A stretch of DNA of 64,000 nt from Streptomyces sp. ITFR-21 (GCF_031844685.1 NZ_CP134606.1:1-64000); one strand, 5' to 3'; shown: positions 38,659-47,576, counted from the first letter of the stretch. The notes: generated from the sequence alone by a model not told the origin. Translations and numbers: made by a program.

Positions 38659-38821
38659 GGGCACCTCTTGCCGTGGGCGTAGGCGGCTGCGGGGGCGCGG
38701 CGGGTACTCGCGTTGCAATTGCGCCCTGGACCAGGGTGCATCTTCACTCACCCAATCCGCAACCTTGTAACCCAGATTCGCATATCGTGGAACCCAGTTC
38801 TATTCCGCCTGGCACCGGACG

Positions 38822-38862
38822 GGTGCGAAAATGCACCTGGGACCGCGGCCACGCACCTGGGA
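38822..38862. promoter_or_regulatory. Operator-like repeats in the WhiJ-type intergenic region
   Basis: GGTGC-GAAAAT-GCACC (38822-38837) is an inverted repeat. GCACCTGGGA occurs at 38833-38842 and 38853-38862, 20 bp apart, two helical turns. They lie just upstream of the XRE gene start at 38876 and suit binding by the XRE protein. Confidence 0.6.
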
Positions 38863-38875
38863 GGTGTCAAAACGC

Positions 38876-39787
38876 ATGCCGAATGTCCGAGCTGTGCCGA
38901 CTCTCCGGCGCCGTCGTCTCGGCGACGCGCTCCGCGTGTACCGCAGGCGGGCAGGGCTGAGCCTGGACCGGGCGGCTGAGCTCATGGGATGGGCGGAAAG
39001 CAAGTTGTCGCGCATCGAAAACGCCCTGGCCCGGATGCACCCGCAGGACATCGCGGTCCTGCTCGCCCTGTACGGGGTGACCGACTCCGGGACGGTCACG
39101 GCGCTTGAGGGCCTGGCCCGAGACGCCAGCAAGACCGGATGGTGGCAGCCCTACGGCGACGTCGTCGCCATCAGCTACCGCGACTATCTGACCCTGGAGT
39201 CGGACGCCGGGAGCACGCACATCTACACACCGGAGCTGATCCCCGGACTGCTCCAGACCGGGGCGTACGCACGGGAGGTCATCGCCGCCACCGCGATCAC
39301 CCGGACCCCGGAGGAGGTAACCGCGCTCGCAGAGGTGCGCAAGGCACGGCAGACGATCCTGACCACGCGCGACGGGGGCCCGCTCACGCTGTGGGCCGTG
39401 ATCCACGAATCGGCCTTCCACAAACGGTTCGCGGCCACCCCCACGATCATGCGCGACCAGCTGCGGCACCTGCTCGACATGGCAGACCTGCCGAACATCA
39501 CCATCCAGGTCATGCCGCTGGCCGCCACACCCCATCCCGGGATGCTCGGCACCTTCGAGATCGTGCGCTTCCCGGCCCCGTGGCCGAACGTCGTCACCCT
39601 CGAAAGCCTTCGCGGAACGACCTTCATCGAAGGGACCGACGACGCCGCGATTTTCAGCGCCGCCTTTCAGCGCATCGTGGCCGCCGCTCTCTCCGTGGAC
39701 GACTCCCGGCAGCTGATCAAAACAATCATAGAGAAAGGGAACTGGACACCATGGGCCGTAAAGACGACCTCTACGAACTCGACCTGA
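38876..39787 (+). CDS. XRE-family regulator with DUF5753 domain
   Basis: A 303-residue protein from ATG 38876 (GGAGGTG upstream). Residues 14-70 form an XRE HTH (LGDALRVYRRRAGLSLDRAA, then ELMGWAESKLSRIENALARM). The rest is a typical DUF5753 ligand domain with landmarks YLTLESDAGSTHIYTPELIPG, LLQTGAYAREVI and VIHESAFHKRFAATPTIM. This is the WhiJ-type regulator. The DUF397 gene follows, starting within its last codons (39751), and the HATPase gene is divergent. Such triads are thought to sense a signal and set the onset of development, though ligands remain unknown. Confidence 0.92.
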   Translation: MPNVRAVPTLRRRRLGDALRVYRRRAGLSLDRAAELMGWAESKLSRIENALARMHPQDIAVLLALYGVTDSGTVTALEGLARDASKTGWWQPYGDVVAISYRDYLTLESDAGSTHIYTPELIPGLLQTGAYAREVIAATAITRTPEEVTALAEVRKARQTILTTRDGGPLTLWAVIHESAFHKRFAATPTIMRDQLRHLLDMADLPNITIQVMPLAATPHPGMLGTFEIVRFPAPWPNVVTLESLRGTTFIEGTDDAAIFSAAFQRIVAAALSVDDSRQLIKTIIEKGNWTPWAVKTTSTNST

Positions 39788-39969
39788 CCGGAGCCAAATG
39801 GCGCAAAAGCCCCCGCAGCAACGGCGGCGAGGGCTGCGTCGAGATCACCGACCTGCCCGGCGGCGGCATCGCGGTACGCGACTCCGTGTACCCCGACCGG
39901 CCGCCGCTGCGGTACACCGCAGAAGAATGGCGCCTCTTCCGCGAGAGCCTGGCCGCCGACGAACTCTGA
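39751..39969 (+). CDS. DUF397 small acidic protein
   Basis: A 72-residue protein from ATG 39751, overlapping the XRE gene's end. It matches DUF397: LTGAKWRKSPRSNGGEGCVE, then IAVRDSVYPDRPPLRYTAEE and the closing WRLFRESLAADEL. DUF397 proteins act as antagonists or partners of their neighbouring XRE-DUF5753 regulator in Streptomyces. The pair is translated together. A terminator follows at 39987-40014. Confidence 0.95.
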   Translation: MGRKDDLYELDLTGAKWRKSPRSNGGEGCVEITDLPGGGIAVRDSVYPDRPPLRYTAEEWRLFRESLAADEL

Positions 39970-39986
39970 CACCGGCGACGTGACCA

Positions 39987-40014
39987 GTCCCCGACAACGA
40001 CAGTTGTCGGGGAC
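39987..40014. terminator. 12-bp hairpin terminator
   Basis: GTCCCCGACAAC (39987-39998) and GTTGTCGGGGAC (40003-40014) around GACA, 18 bp after the DUF397 stop. Confidence 0.85.
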
Positions 40015-40066
40015 CTCGCCACCCGGACCGCTCAGGCGAGGGATAAAGAGAAGAAATGGTAGACGT

Positions 40067-40342
40067 GTGACCAGTGAATTCTCTGACGGATCGTTTTCCG
40101 CCCAGCGCGGGGCCGGGCCGGACCCCGATCCCGTCCACGACAGCGGGGAGCCTGCAGGGCTGGTCCGCTACCGGATCGTGGCGCAGCGGACCGATCCGGC
40201 GCACCCCGGTGCCGCTGTGGTGACGCAGCGCCTCTCCCCCCTACGCCCGGCCCTCGCGCCAGGAAGGGCTCCGCGCTCGGGCATCATGCCTGCATGGCCA
40301 TATGGAGAAAGCCCGGAACCGCCGCTGTCGAAGGGCGGTTGA
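40067..40342 (+). CDS. Doubtful small protein overlapping the kinase start
   Basis: A 91-codon frame from GTG 40067 with a purine-rich stretch upstream. Its end overlaps the first 49 bases of the kinase gene. It is Pro/Arg/Ala-rich with no motif. It may be a short leader for the kinase or no gene at all. Confidence 0.3.
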   Translation: MTSEFSDGSFSAQRGAGPDPDPVHDSGEPAGLVRYRIVAQRTDPAHPGAAVVTQRLSPLRPALAPGRAPRSGIMPAWPYGESPEPPLSKGG

Positions 40343-41841
40343 TTGCCGGCCGTTACCGGCTCGCTGAGCAGCTCGGCTCAGGTGGTATGGGTGCGGTGTG
40401 GGCCGGGAGTGACACGCTGGTCGGTCGGGATGTCGCTCTGAAGGAGGCGCTTTTCCCCCCGCACCTTGCGGTCGGCGTACGGACCCGCCGTGTCGAACGC
40501 ATCCTGCGGGAAGCGCGGGCCGCAGCACGGATCGACCATCCGGCCGTGGTGACCATCCATGACGTGGTCATGCACGACGGCTGCCCGTGGATCGTCATGG
40601 AGCTCGTTCATGGCGAAAACCTCGGCGACCGATTAGAGCGGCAGAAGTCGTTATCCGGGCAGGAGGCTGCGTGTATCGCGGGATCGGTAGCAGAGGCATT
40701 AGGCGCGGCCCATGCCCGCGGGGTTCTTCATCGCGATGTCAAGCCCACAAATGTTCTGCTCGGGTCGCATGGAAGAGTCGTCCTCACGGATTTCGGTATT
40801 GCCCACATCGAAGGTGAGAATTCGCTGACCCGCTCGGGCGAGTTCGTTGGATCCTTCGAATACACGGCCCCGGAGCGCATGGGCGGGCTCAAGTCGGGGC
40901 CTCCCGCAGATCTCTGGTCGTTCGGCGTCATGCTCTTCCGGATGATCGAGGGATGGTCTCCCTTCCGACGCCCCACGGTCGAGGCAACTGTCGCTGCTGT
41001 CCTCACCGCAGAAGTACCGCGGCCGGTGCGGGCAGCCGGCCTCGCCTCGCTCATGACGGCGCTGCTGGAGCGGGACCCTGCCAGCCGACCGACCGCCGTT
41101 GAGGCTGCGGAGACCCTACAGGCAGTGGCGTACCCCCTCTCCGCGCGGCAGGGATCGAACGGCGCGGCGCCGCAGGCGCGTTCCGTCCCCATGCCCGGCA
41201 GTGGTGACCGCCTTCGCGCACGACGGCGCTTGACGGTTGGCGTCGTCGCAGTCGTGGCGGCCGGGGCAGTCCTCACACCGATCGCCGTCGACACGATGCA
41301 CGGCACCGGTGATCCCGGCTCCTCCGCCGAGCCGACGGCGAAAACCGCAGCCGGCCGTCCGAGCCCGTCATCGCATACGCCCCCGCCCGCCGCCGGCTAC
41401 GAACGCGTCACCGAGAAGCCGTTCGCCATAGAGATTCCCGGCGGCTGGCGACTTCAGAGCACGAATTCTACCCAGAAGTTCGTGTTCACTAGAGGCGCAT
41501 ACCAGGTAGTGGTCACAGCCGGGCGGGACTCCACCGGATCGCATGGCAACGACCCCGTGGACTACCAGAATCGGGAGCCGGAATTAGCCGCTTACCGCAA
41601 TTCGGACTGGAGTCAATCCAATGACATGGAAGAAATTCGGGACTACGGCCGGAAAGGAGCCCAGGGAACGTATACCTGGAAGGACGCCAAAGGGATCGGC
41701 ATATACGCCAAGAACATTGTGCTGCTTATCGGCACACGCTTTCACGTGATCCTCGTCATGGGCCCTGACACCGAGACCGGGAGAGATTTGGTCTCTCGTG
41801 TAGCCATTCACGCATTACGGACATACCAACCCATAACATAG
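40294..41841 (+). CDS. Membrane Ser/Thr protein kinase rich in TTA codons
   Basis: A 515-residue PknB-type kinase from ATG 40294. Glycine loop GSGGMG (28-33), VAIK-type lysine 50 (DVALKEAL), catalytic HRDVKPTN (about 147-154) and DFG (about 165-167) are intact, followed by APERMGG. One membrane helix (about 312-330) leads to an extracellular domain of about 180 residues. The gene has five TTA leucine codons (40633, 40651, 40699, 41584, 41815) and more A/T third positions than its neighbours. Five TTA codons make it strongly dependent on a UAA-reading tRNA, bldA or a plasmid copy such as 18937. Its base use suggests recent acquisition. Confidence 0.92.
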   Translation: MAIWRKPGTAAVEGRLIAGRYRLAEQLGSGGMGAVWAGSDTLVGRDVALKEALFPPHLAVGVRTRRVERILREARAAARIDHPAVVTIHDVVMHDGCPWIVMELVHGENLGDRLERQKSLSGQEAACIAGSVAEALGAAHARGVLHRDVKPTNVLLGSHGRVVLTDFGIAHIEGENSLTRSGEFVGSFEYTAPERMGGLKSGPPADLWSFGVMLFRMIEGWSPFRRPTVEATVAAVLTAEVPRPVRAAGLASLMTALLERDPASRPTAVEAAETLQAVAYPLSARQGSNGAAPQARSVPMPGSGDRLRARRRLTVGVVAVVAAGAVLTPIAVDTMHGTGDPGSSAEPTAKTAAGRPSPSSHTPPPAAGYERVTEKPFAIEIPGGWRLQSTNSTQKFVFTRGAYQVVVTAGRDSTGSHGNDPVDYQNREPELAAYRNSDWSQSNDMEEIRDYGRKGAQGTYTWKDAKGIGIYAKNIVLLIGTRFHVILVMGPDTETGRDLVSRVAIHALRTYQPIT

Positions 41842-41860
41842 TGAACACAGAGCCTCGCAC

Positions 41861-43446
41861 CTGAGCTTGATCTTTATGGTCGACGGCCGTAGGGCTGGTC
41901 GAGAGTTTCGGCGTGTTTGGCGGTCTTTCCCGGCGTGTGGCGGGGTGCTCTCACACGGTTGTTCGATCCGAGGGGGCGTCCGGGGTTGGGGCGGGAGGGT
42001 TTCGGCGCAGCCGCGGGGCGGGCAGTCTTCGCGCGGATGTTGCGAAACCCCCGCCGGACCCGGGCGGGTGTCAACTTGCGGGAGGGAAGTGGGCGTTCCC
42101 ATGGGCGGCGCAGGTCCTGCGCGGCTGGTCTGGCGAGCCACGGCTGGGTATGTGCGGCGATGATGAGCGTCGTCCACAGGTCCGCGCTGGTCGGGTCCCG
42201 GAGCTTGGGCACGGTCCAGCCCAATGTCTGCTTCATCAGCCGGAAGGTGTGTTCCAGGTCGAATCTGCGCAGGTAGGTGCGCCACAGTTGGTCGACGTGG
42301 CCAGGGTCGGCTCCGGGGCGTGAGGACCACAGCCACACGGGGTCAGGATCCCGTCCGCCGGGCAGGCGCTCGACGGTGAGGCGGACTACGAGGCCGTGCA
42401 GGACGGGAAGTTCGGCGTTCTGGTCGGTGATCCAGGCTGAGCGGCGGGTGAGTCGGGGGTGGAGCCGGTCCCATGCCTGGGCGGTTGCGGTGCCATAGCG
42501 GGTGGTGTCGGTAAGGGTCTCGGTCTGCGGATCGCCCCAGGTGGTGGCCCTGGCCAGTGCGAACGGAGCACCGTGCATGCGCGGGCGGCCCGATCGTGGC
42601 CGGGCATTGTGCGGGGCCGGGTCGCGGGCCATCACGCGGTCCGAGCGCAGTCGGCCGCATACCTCCACCGGCAGGTCGGCGAGCAGATGGGCCAGACGTG
42701 CCAGGTCGTAGCCGGCGTCGGCGACGATCAGCAGTTCGGGGGCACCCTCGCTCCAGTGGCCCGCGGCGATGATCCGCTCGATGACGTCGCGCAGTTGGGC
42801 AGCGGTGACGGCCGCGGCGTCATCGGCCGGGCCGAGACGCAGTGCGTCCAGCAGGCGGCACCAGGAGGTCCGGCCCGATTCCAGAACGGCCACGAAGGAG
42901 TAGGGCCAGCCGGGGATGAACTGGTCCTTGCTGCGGCCGCGTCCGTAGACGTGGCAGAACAGCCGGTCGGGGCTGGTCTCGGCATCGGGGCGCAACCAGG
43001 TGGAGACGTCCACGGCCAGCACGATCCGGCCGTCGACCGCACGCGGCACGGGCAGCAAGGCCAGCAGGCTCCGCAGCCGTGCCGGCTCGGCCCAGCCGGT
43101 GTTCAGCGCCTGGTAGAGGGCGCCGTGCCCGCGTCGGTGCTCGGCCTCCAGACTCAGGTCGACCAAGGTCTGCACGGGCCCGTCCTTGCACAGGATCGCG
43201 TCGGTGAGCTCGAAGAGAGAGTCGGCGCGGGCGTACAGACACTCGTAGAACTCGACCCGAAAGCGGGACAGGACTCCCAACGCATCACCGACGGCCCCGG
43301 GGACAGGCAGACTCATATGCAGCGGCCGTTCTCTCGTGCTTCGTGACTCGACATCTCGAAGCGTGGAGAACGGCCGCCCCTGTTGTCCCGGAAAGATCCG
43401 CAGATCAGCAGGTCGGGTGACGTGCGAGGTTAAACACCAAGCTCAG
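41861..43446. mobile_element. Complete IS element, about 1.59 kb
   Basis: The left end CTGAGCTTGATCTTTA (from 41861) and the right end read inward CTGAGCTTGGTGTTTA (from 43446) are imperfect terminal inverted repeats (13 of 16). They enclose one transposase gene. A 12-bp inverted repeat GCGGCCGTTCTC/GAGAACGGCCGC lies just inside the right end (43322-43377). I see no target-site duplication. Confidence 0.8.
41874..43316 (-). CDS. IS transposase (DDE, IS701-like)
   Basis: A 480-residue transposase from ATG 43316. Landmarks include the Asp motif IVLAVDVSTWLRPD, DAGYDLARLAHLLADLPVEV, then LRRFDLEHTFRLMKQTLGWT, which fits a DDE enzyme of the IS701-like type common in Streptomyces, where the last motif carries the catalytic Glu (DLEHTFR). 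It is full length and apparently intact, so the element may be active. It lies directly after the kinase gene, convergent with it. Confidence 0.8.
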   Translation of the reverse strand: MSLPVPGAVGDALGVLSRFRVEFYECLYARADSLFELTDAILCKDGPVQTLVDLSLEAEHRRGHGALYQALNTGWAEPARLRSLLALLPVPRAVDGRIVLAVDVSTWLRPDAETSPDRLFCHVYGRGRSKDQFIPGWPYSFVAVLESGRTSWCRLLDALRLGPADDAAAVTAAQLRDVIERIIAAGHWSEGAPELLIVADAGYDLARLAHLLADLPVEVCGRLRSDRVMARDPAPHNARPRSGRPRMHGAPFALARATTWGDPQTETLTDTTRYGTATAQAWDRLHPRLTRRSAWITDQNAELPVLHGLVVRLTVERLPGGRDPDPVWLWSSRPGADPGHVDQLWRTYLRRFDLEHTFRLMKQTLGWTVPKLRDPTSADLWTTLIIAAHTQPWLARPAAQDLRRPWERPLPSRKLTPARVRRGFRNIRAKTARPAAAPKPSRPNPGRPLGSNNRVRAPRHTPGKTAKHAETLDQPYGRRP

Positions 43447-43503
43447 AAGCTGTTGCTCTATCGATCAGGGTGAGCGTGGGTTCGAGGTTGGCTTCCCGGC
43501 CGG

Positions 43504-44499
43504 GTGATCTTCGGTGGCAGCACGCATGAGGACAGGGCCTCCGGTGCATCTCGGGGTTGTCGAGACCAACGAGCATGCCAGGAGGCCCTGTTGTCGCAGT
43601 TGTACGCCCTCGCTCCGACCGGGTCCAACCCGTTCACCCGGTCGTGTGACTGCCTCGCACACCGTTTCGGGAACGCGGGCGACCGCCCGGACCGGGAGCC
43701 GCGGTACCCGTCGGACATGACCGACGCGGAGTGGGCTGCGGTGCGGGATCTGCTGCCGGTGCCCGGCTGGATGGAGGGCAGGGGCGGGCAGCCGGAGGGC
43801 TACTGCCACCGGCAGATGGTCGACGCAGTCCGCTACCTGGTCGCGGGCGGGATCACCTGGCGGGCGATGCCTGCGGACTTTCCCGCGTGGGACCGCGTCT
43901 ACGCGTTCTGGCGGCGCTGGCGCGGCCAGGGCTTGATCGGCGAATTGCACGATCGGCTGCGTGACCGGGTCCGCCAGGCGGCCGGCCGGGATACGGAACC
44001 GACCGCGGGCATCATCGACGCGCAGTCGGTGAAAGGGGCCGCTTCGGTGCCGACCGCCACCAGGGGCTTCGACGGCGGCAAGAAGGTCAACGGACGCAAA
44101 CGGCACATTATGGTGGACACGCTCGGGCTGCTGCTGACCGTGATGGTCACGGCGGCATCGATCACCGACCGCGAGGCCGGGCGGAGGCTGCTGACTTGGC
44201 TGCGGCACCGGCACTGGCGGATCACGCGGGTGTGGGCTGACGGCGGCTACACCGGGCAGCTGGTCGACTTCGCCCGCGACATGCTGCGGATCGCGCTGAC
44301 AGTCGTCAAACGCAGCGACGACACCAGCGGTTTCGTCGTACTCCCGAAGAGGCGGCTGGTGGAGCGGACGTTCGCGTAGTTGATGCACTCACTCCGCCTG
44401 GTCCGGGACTACGAACGGCGCACCGACAGCGCGGAGGCGATGATCTTGTGGTCGATGGCCACAGTCATGAGCCGCCGCCTCGCCCGGCGACGGCACTGA
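43504..44499 (+). pseudogene. IS5-type transposase with an amber nonsense codon
   Basis: An IS5-like DDE transposase (for example DMTDAEWAAVRDLLPVPGWM, AGIIDAQSVKGAASVPTATR, then HIMVDTLGLLLTVMVTAASI and ADGGYTGQLVDFARD). The frame stops at TAG 44377-44379 but continues perfectly in frame for 40 more codons (LMHSLRLVRDYERRTDSAEA and on) to TGA 44497. The family reads RTFAW at this point, so TGG has become TAG. It is therefore inactive unless the amber codon is read through. The true start may be the ATG at 43717. Confidence 0.85.
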
Positions 44500-44950
44500 A
44501 CGTACCCGGCCTGTCCTCGGCCAGCCAACCGCGGGCGACAAGACGCTTGGATTTCACCCGCACCCCCTCGACCTTCGCTGGCACTGGCGCAAGCCCGAGA
44601 GCAGCCGCGAGCTGCCGGCAATCCATCCCCTCTCCACCGGACCGAGCCGGATCAGCCACGATGTTCACGATCCGCTGGTAGTCCCGCACCAGCACGCTCG
44701 GGTCGAGCCCGTCCCGCCACACCGGCACCACCGAGCCGGGCACCGCACCCGCGGCCGAACCCGGAACCGGAGGCCCACCAGTCACCGCAGGCGGCGCCGC
44801 CTGGCCGCAGCGCGGCTCCGCCAGGACCTGGTCGACCTTCTCACGAGCGACCACAACTCGTTCCAGCATGGCCTCCGCATTCCGAAGTTCGGCCAGCAGG
44901 GCCTCGACCTTCCGCCGGACGGCACGCTCCCGCTCCTCCAGCAGCCCCAT
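44465..44950 (-). CDS. Coiled-coil hypothetical protein often found beside IS elements
   Basis: A 161-residue protein from ATG 44950. The first 45 residues are a Glu/Arg-rich coiled coil (LEERERAVRRKVEALLAELR, then NAEAMLERVVVAREKVDQVL). A Pro/Gly-rich linker follows, and then a wHTH-like segment (DYQRIVNIVADPARSGGEGM and RVKSKRLVARGWLAEDRPGT). Streptomyces carries many close relatives next to insertion sequences, and the domain order suggests a regulator or transposition accessory protein. It overlaps the end of the broken IS5 transposase by 35 bp. Confidence 0.75.
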   Translation of the reverse strand: MGLLEERERAVRRKVEALLAELRNAEAMLERVVVAREKVDQVLAEPRCGQAAPPAVTGGPPVPGSAAGAVPGSVVPVWRDGLDPSVLVRDYQRIVNIVADPARSGGEGMDCRQLAAALGLAPVPAKVEGVRVKSKRLVARGWLAEDRPGTFSAVAGRGGGS

Positions 44951-45193
44951 CACAGACGGCACCCGGCATCTCCACCGAAGAGACGACACGACACGTCATC
45001 CCTGCCGCCGAACCGCCGGCATCACACCTGACCAGCGGAAATACAGCGATCACCTTCGGAAAGACAACAGCTTCTAAGATGAGAGCCGCCCGGCAACGCG
45101 CTGTGTGCCCCGTGTAGCACTTCCTCCCTGTTCCCGTCGCTTCCCCCAGTCAGGAGCGGTCAGGAGCGCTACACGGGGCACACAGCCGGGCCC

Positions 45194-46816
45194 TCAGACC
45201 TCCCAGCCGTCCTCACGTGCGATCTCCTCTGCCTCCCGGGCCGCCGCACCCGCGAGCTGCTGCCAGGTAGCACTCGCCCCGCCCGTCGCCGCTTCCGCGA
45301 GCAGCCGCTGGTCGCTGGCACGCTGGGCCGCGATCCGGCAGCGCCCGCACCACCCGGCCGACTGGACCGGATGCCCGCACTCCCGCCCCCCGTACCCGGG
45401 GCACCTCCCGTCCGGGGTCGGTTCCCCGCGCTCCACCAGGCTCGCACCGGACGCCGCGCACGCCACGCACACCCCGGATCGCGCACGGGTCCGACACCCG
45501 CCGACGCACTCCGGCCATCCCAGGTGCGCCGCGCACAGCGCCTCGCCCTCAACCGCCAGCGACCGGCACGTGCCGCCGTCCCCGGCGCACTCCCGGTCAT
45601 CACGGGTCGCCAGTGCCAGCGCCGCGCGCTTCTCCGCCCACGTCCACGCCGCCGAGCTGGACAGGTCCCGCCGGGGCTCACCGGCTGCCGGAGCGGCCCG
45701 GCCGGGCCGCTCCCGGTCGGCGGCGTCGTCCGTGCCGACGGCATCCGCCGCGCTCTGGCCCGGGATCCGCAGCACGTCCGGGGTCAGCGGCAGAGCACTG
45801 ATCCGCGCGGAGACGACCGCGCCCGCACTGGTACGGATCGGCTCCCGGAACGGCACGGAAAGCGCCTCTACCAGCTCGGCCGGGGTCCACGGTCGGCCGA
45901 GCCGCTCGGACTCCGCCAGCAGCGCGTCGAGCCGCAGCGCCTGATCGCGCAGCGGCCTCCCGGCCAGCGCCAGCTCCGGCACCCGGCGCCCCATCCGGCG
46001 GAGGATCTCCAGCCCCTCCGTGGCCTGCGGGTGCGCCGGGGTGGCACCCGCCCACCCGCCCGAGGGGGCAGCTGCCCCCGCAGCTGCGTTTGTGTCTCTG
46101 TCCGGCGCGGCGTCAGCCGCCGCCGGGATCCCGCCCTCGGCCCCGCCCGGCGCCTCCTCCTGGACCACCGCGGAGCCGCCCCCGTCCGTCCCCCCGTCCG
46201 TGCCTGCGCGCGCACCCACCTCAGGTGTAGGGACGGACGGGGGCGGCTCCGGTTCTTTCGTCTTCTTGCTAATCGTCTTCTTAGGGACTCGGGGGTCCCC
46301 CGAGTCCCGGGGAACCCCCGAGTCGGGAGCGACCTGCGGTGTTGGCGCGTTTTCGCAGGTCGCCCCCGAGTCCGGGAAATCCCCGAGTCGGGAGACCCCC
46401 AGTTTGGCGCGCCGCTTGGCTGCTCTGTCGATCGCCGCCTTGGTGGGTGGGATCACCTCTACGCGCCGCGCGTCCGGGTGCTCGCGCCGGATGTCTGCCA
46501 GGAGCCTCTCGACCTCTTCGTCGTCGGCCGGGGTGTCGTAGACAGCCATTTCGGTCCGCCACTGGTTGCCCGCACCCATGATCCGCACCTTGATGACGTA
46601 CTGGGCCACCTGGAGCAGGCCCATGGCGCCGGCCATCGCGTCCTCGCCGTACCCGTACCGCGCACCGACCCGGGCCAGGGTGATCTCCCACCCGTCCCGA
46701 TGCCGCAGCAGCACAGCCAGCAGTCCCAGCGCCATGAAATCGAGCCCCGGTGCGTCATCGATCGTCTCGTTCGGGATCGACGCGAAACGTGGTGGTCGGC
46801 CACTGCGCTTCCTCAT
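45194..46816 (-). CDS. Plasmid replication-type wHTH protein
   Basis: A 540-residue protein from ATG 46816, overlapping the stop of a short leader (ATGA). Residues 2-105 (KRSGRPPRFASIPNETIDDA, then GLDFMALGLLAVLLRHRDGW) form a wHTH module of a kind I recall from many Streptomyces plasmids and integrative elements, where it is annotated as helix-turn-helix or replication-associated. The middle is a long disordered Pro/Ala/Glu region. The C-terminus is Cys-rich with repeated CxxC-like pairs (CAGDGGTCRSL, CVGGCRTRARSGVCVACAAS, CGHPVQSAGWCGRC), which suggests zinc knuckles. The leader peptide and a strong hairpin upstream are reminiscent of copy-number control. A rep function is inferred. Confidence 0.7.
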   Translation of the reverse strand: MRKRSGRPPRFASIPNETIDDAPGLDFMALGLLAVLLRHRDGWEITLARVGARYGYGEDAMAGAMGLLQVAQYVIKVRIMGAGNQWRTEMAVYDTPADDEEVERLLADIRREHPDARRVEVIPPTKAAIDRAAKRRAKLGVSRLGDFPDSGATCENAPTPQVAPDSGVPRDSGDPRVPKKTISKKTKEPEPPPSVPTPEVGARAGTDGGTDGGGSAVVQEEAPGGAEGGIPAAADAAPDRDTNAAAGAAAPSGGWAGATPAHPQATEGLEILRRMGRRVPELALAGRPLRDQALRLDALLAESERLGRPWTPAELVEALSVPFREPIRTSAGAVVSARISALPLTPDVLRIPGQSAADAVGTDDAADRERPGRAAPAAGEPRRDLSSSAAWTWAEKRAALALATRDDRECAGDGGTCRSLAVEGEALCAAHLGWPECVGGCRTRARSGVCVACAASGASLVERGEPTPDGRCPGYGGRECGHPVQSAGWCGRCRIAAQRASDQRLLAEAATGGASATWQQLAGAAAREAEEIAREDGWEV

Positions 46817-46863
46817 CGGGCCACCTCTGCCGTGCGAGGTGGGTGCATGGCTTGAATTCCCAT
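46813..46863 (-). CDS. Leader peptide coupled to the wHTH/rep-like gene
   Basis: ATG 46863 follows GGGAG at normal spacing and encodes MGIQAMHPPRTAEVAR. The TGA (46813-46815) overlaps the ATG of the 540-residue gene (ATGA). The big gene's own ribosome site (AGAGGTGG) lies inside this peptide. That is the arrangement of plasmid rep leader peptides, where translation of the leader opens or blocks the rep start. Confidence 0.6.
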   Translation of the reverse strand: MGIQAMHPPRTAEVAR

Positions 46864-46945
46864 GATGGCGCTCCCTGTACGGGCCGCCGGGCGTGACACC
46901 GGACTGAGCCGGGTACACTCACCAGCGACCGCCGTGGTCATCGCG

Positions 46946-46993
46946 AGCCCCTGGGGTGCGGTCCGGAGCTACCAACTCCGGGCCCCGGGGGCT
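46946..46993. promoter_or_regulatory. Large hairpin upstream of the rep-like gene
   Basis: AGCCCC...GGGGCT outer arms and CCGGAG-CTACCAA-CTCCGG inner stem form a strong structure with a seven-base loop, followed by TTT on the plus strand. It lies about 80 bp upstream of the leader peptide and could be a terminator or the stem-loop of an antisense control system. Confidence 0.45.
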
Positions 46994-47211
46994 TTCGCGC
47001 GTCTGGAATATGTGCAGGTGACACTACTCGTGTAAGCCACCGGGGACCGCTGATCGGCACGGCGCTACGGGGAATGCCTTGTGCGCGATCTTGTTCGGCA
47101 AATGCTGACGCATCCGGTGGCCGGACGTACGTGCTCCGGCCACCGGGCGTCATGGGTCTGGCGATAGGCGGTCTGGCTCGGTCCCGGGTCGGGGTCTTCC
47201 TGTTCGTCAGC

Positions 47212-47278
47212 TCCCCGGTCCGCACCGGGCCAGGAAACTCCCGCTGCGCGCGCCGCAGATCCGGACAGCGCGCGCTAG
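47212..47278 (+). repeat. Inverted copy of the 3' end of the HATPase gene
   Basis: These 67 bases match the reverse complement of about 38173-38239, the C-terminal coding end of the RsbW-like gene, with an extra GC near the middle. The copy ends exactly where the IS remnant begins, so it marks a recombination joint. Confidence 0.75.
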
Positions 47279-47297
47279 GGCCTGTGTGATGTTGTGA

Positions 47298-47576
47298 TCA
47301 GTCGGCTGCTTGCAGGAGGTCGTTGATCCAGATCATCGAGGCGCGGAGGTGGAGGCCGGCGAGGTAGCTCTCGGGTGTCTTGTCATAGCGGGTTGCGATG
47401 CCGCGCCATGCCTTCAGCTTGTTGATGGAGCGCTCGACGGTGTTCCGCTCCTTGTAGAGATCGGGGTCGTGGCTGATGGGCCGGCCGCCCCGGCTGCCCT
47501 TCTTCTTCCGGCTGGCGGCCTGGTCCTTCTTCTCCGGGATGACCGCCTTGATGTTGCGTTTGCGCAGGTAGGAACG
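47298..47576 (-). pseudogene. C-terminal fragment of an IS5-type transposase
   Basis: The minus strand encodes RSYLRKRNIKAVIPEKKDQA, then DLYKERNTVERSINKLKAWR, RYDKTPESYLAGLHLRASMI and a stop at 47298: the end of an IS5/IS1182-like transposase including the catalytic Glu helix (NTVERSINKLK). Upstream of 47576 the similarity ends abruptly. The terminus near 47282 (GGCCTGTGTGATGTTG) may be an IS end. Confidence 0.75.

Noticed and set aside
43532..43591. Inverted repeat ACAGGGCCTCC/GGAGGCCCTGT as IS ends
   Set aside because: Both arms lie on the same side of the transposase, so they are not its termini; kept as an unexplained hairpin at the element's edge.
46286..46390. Repeated CCCCCGAGTC blocks as possible iterons
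   Set aside because: They lie inside the rep-like coding region and encode a repeated Asp-Ser-Gly-Pro linker; a protein repeat is the simpler explanation.
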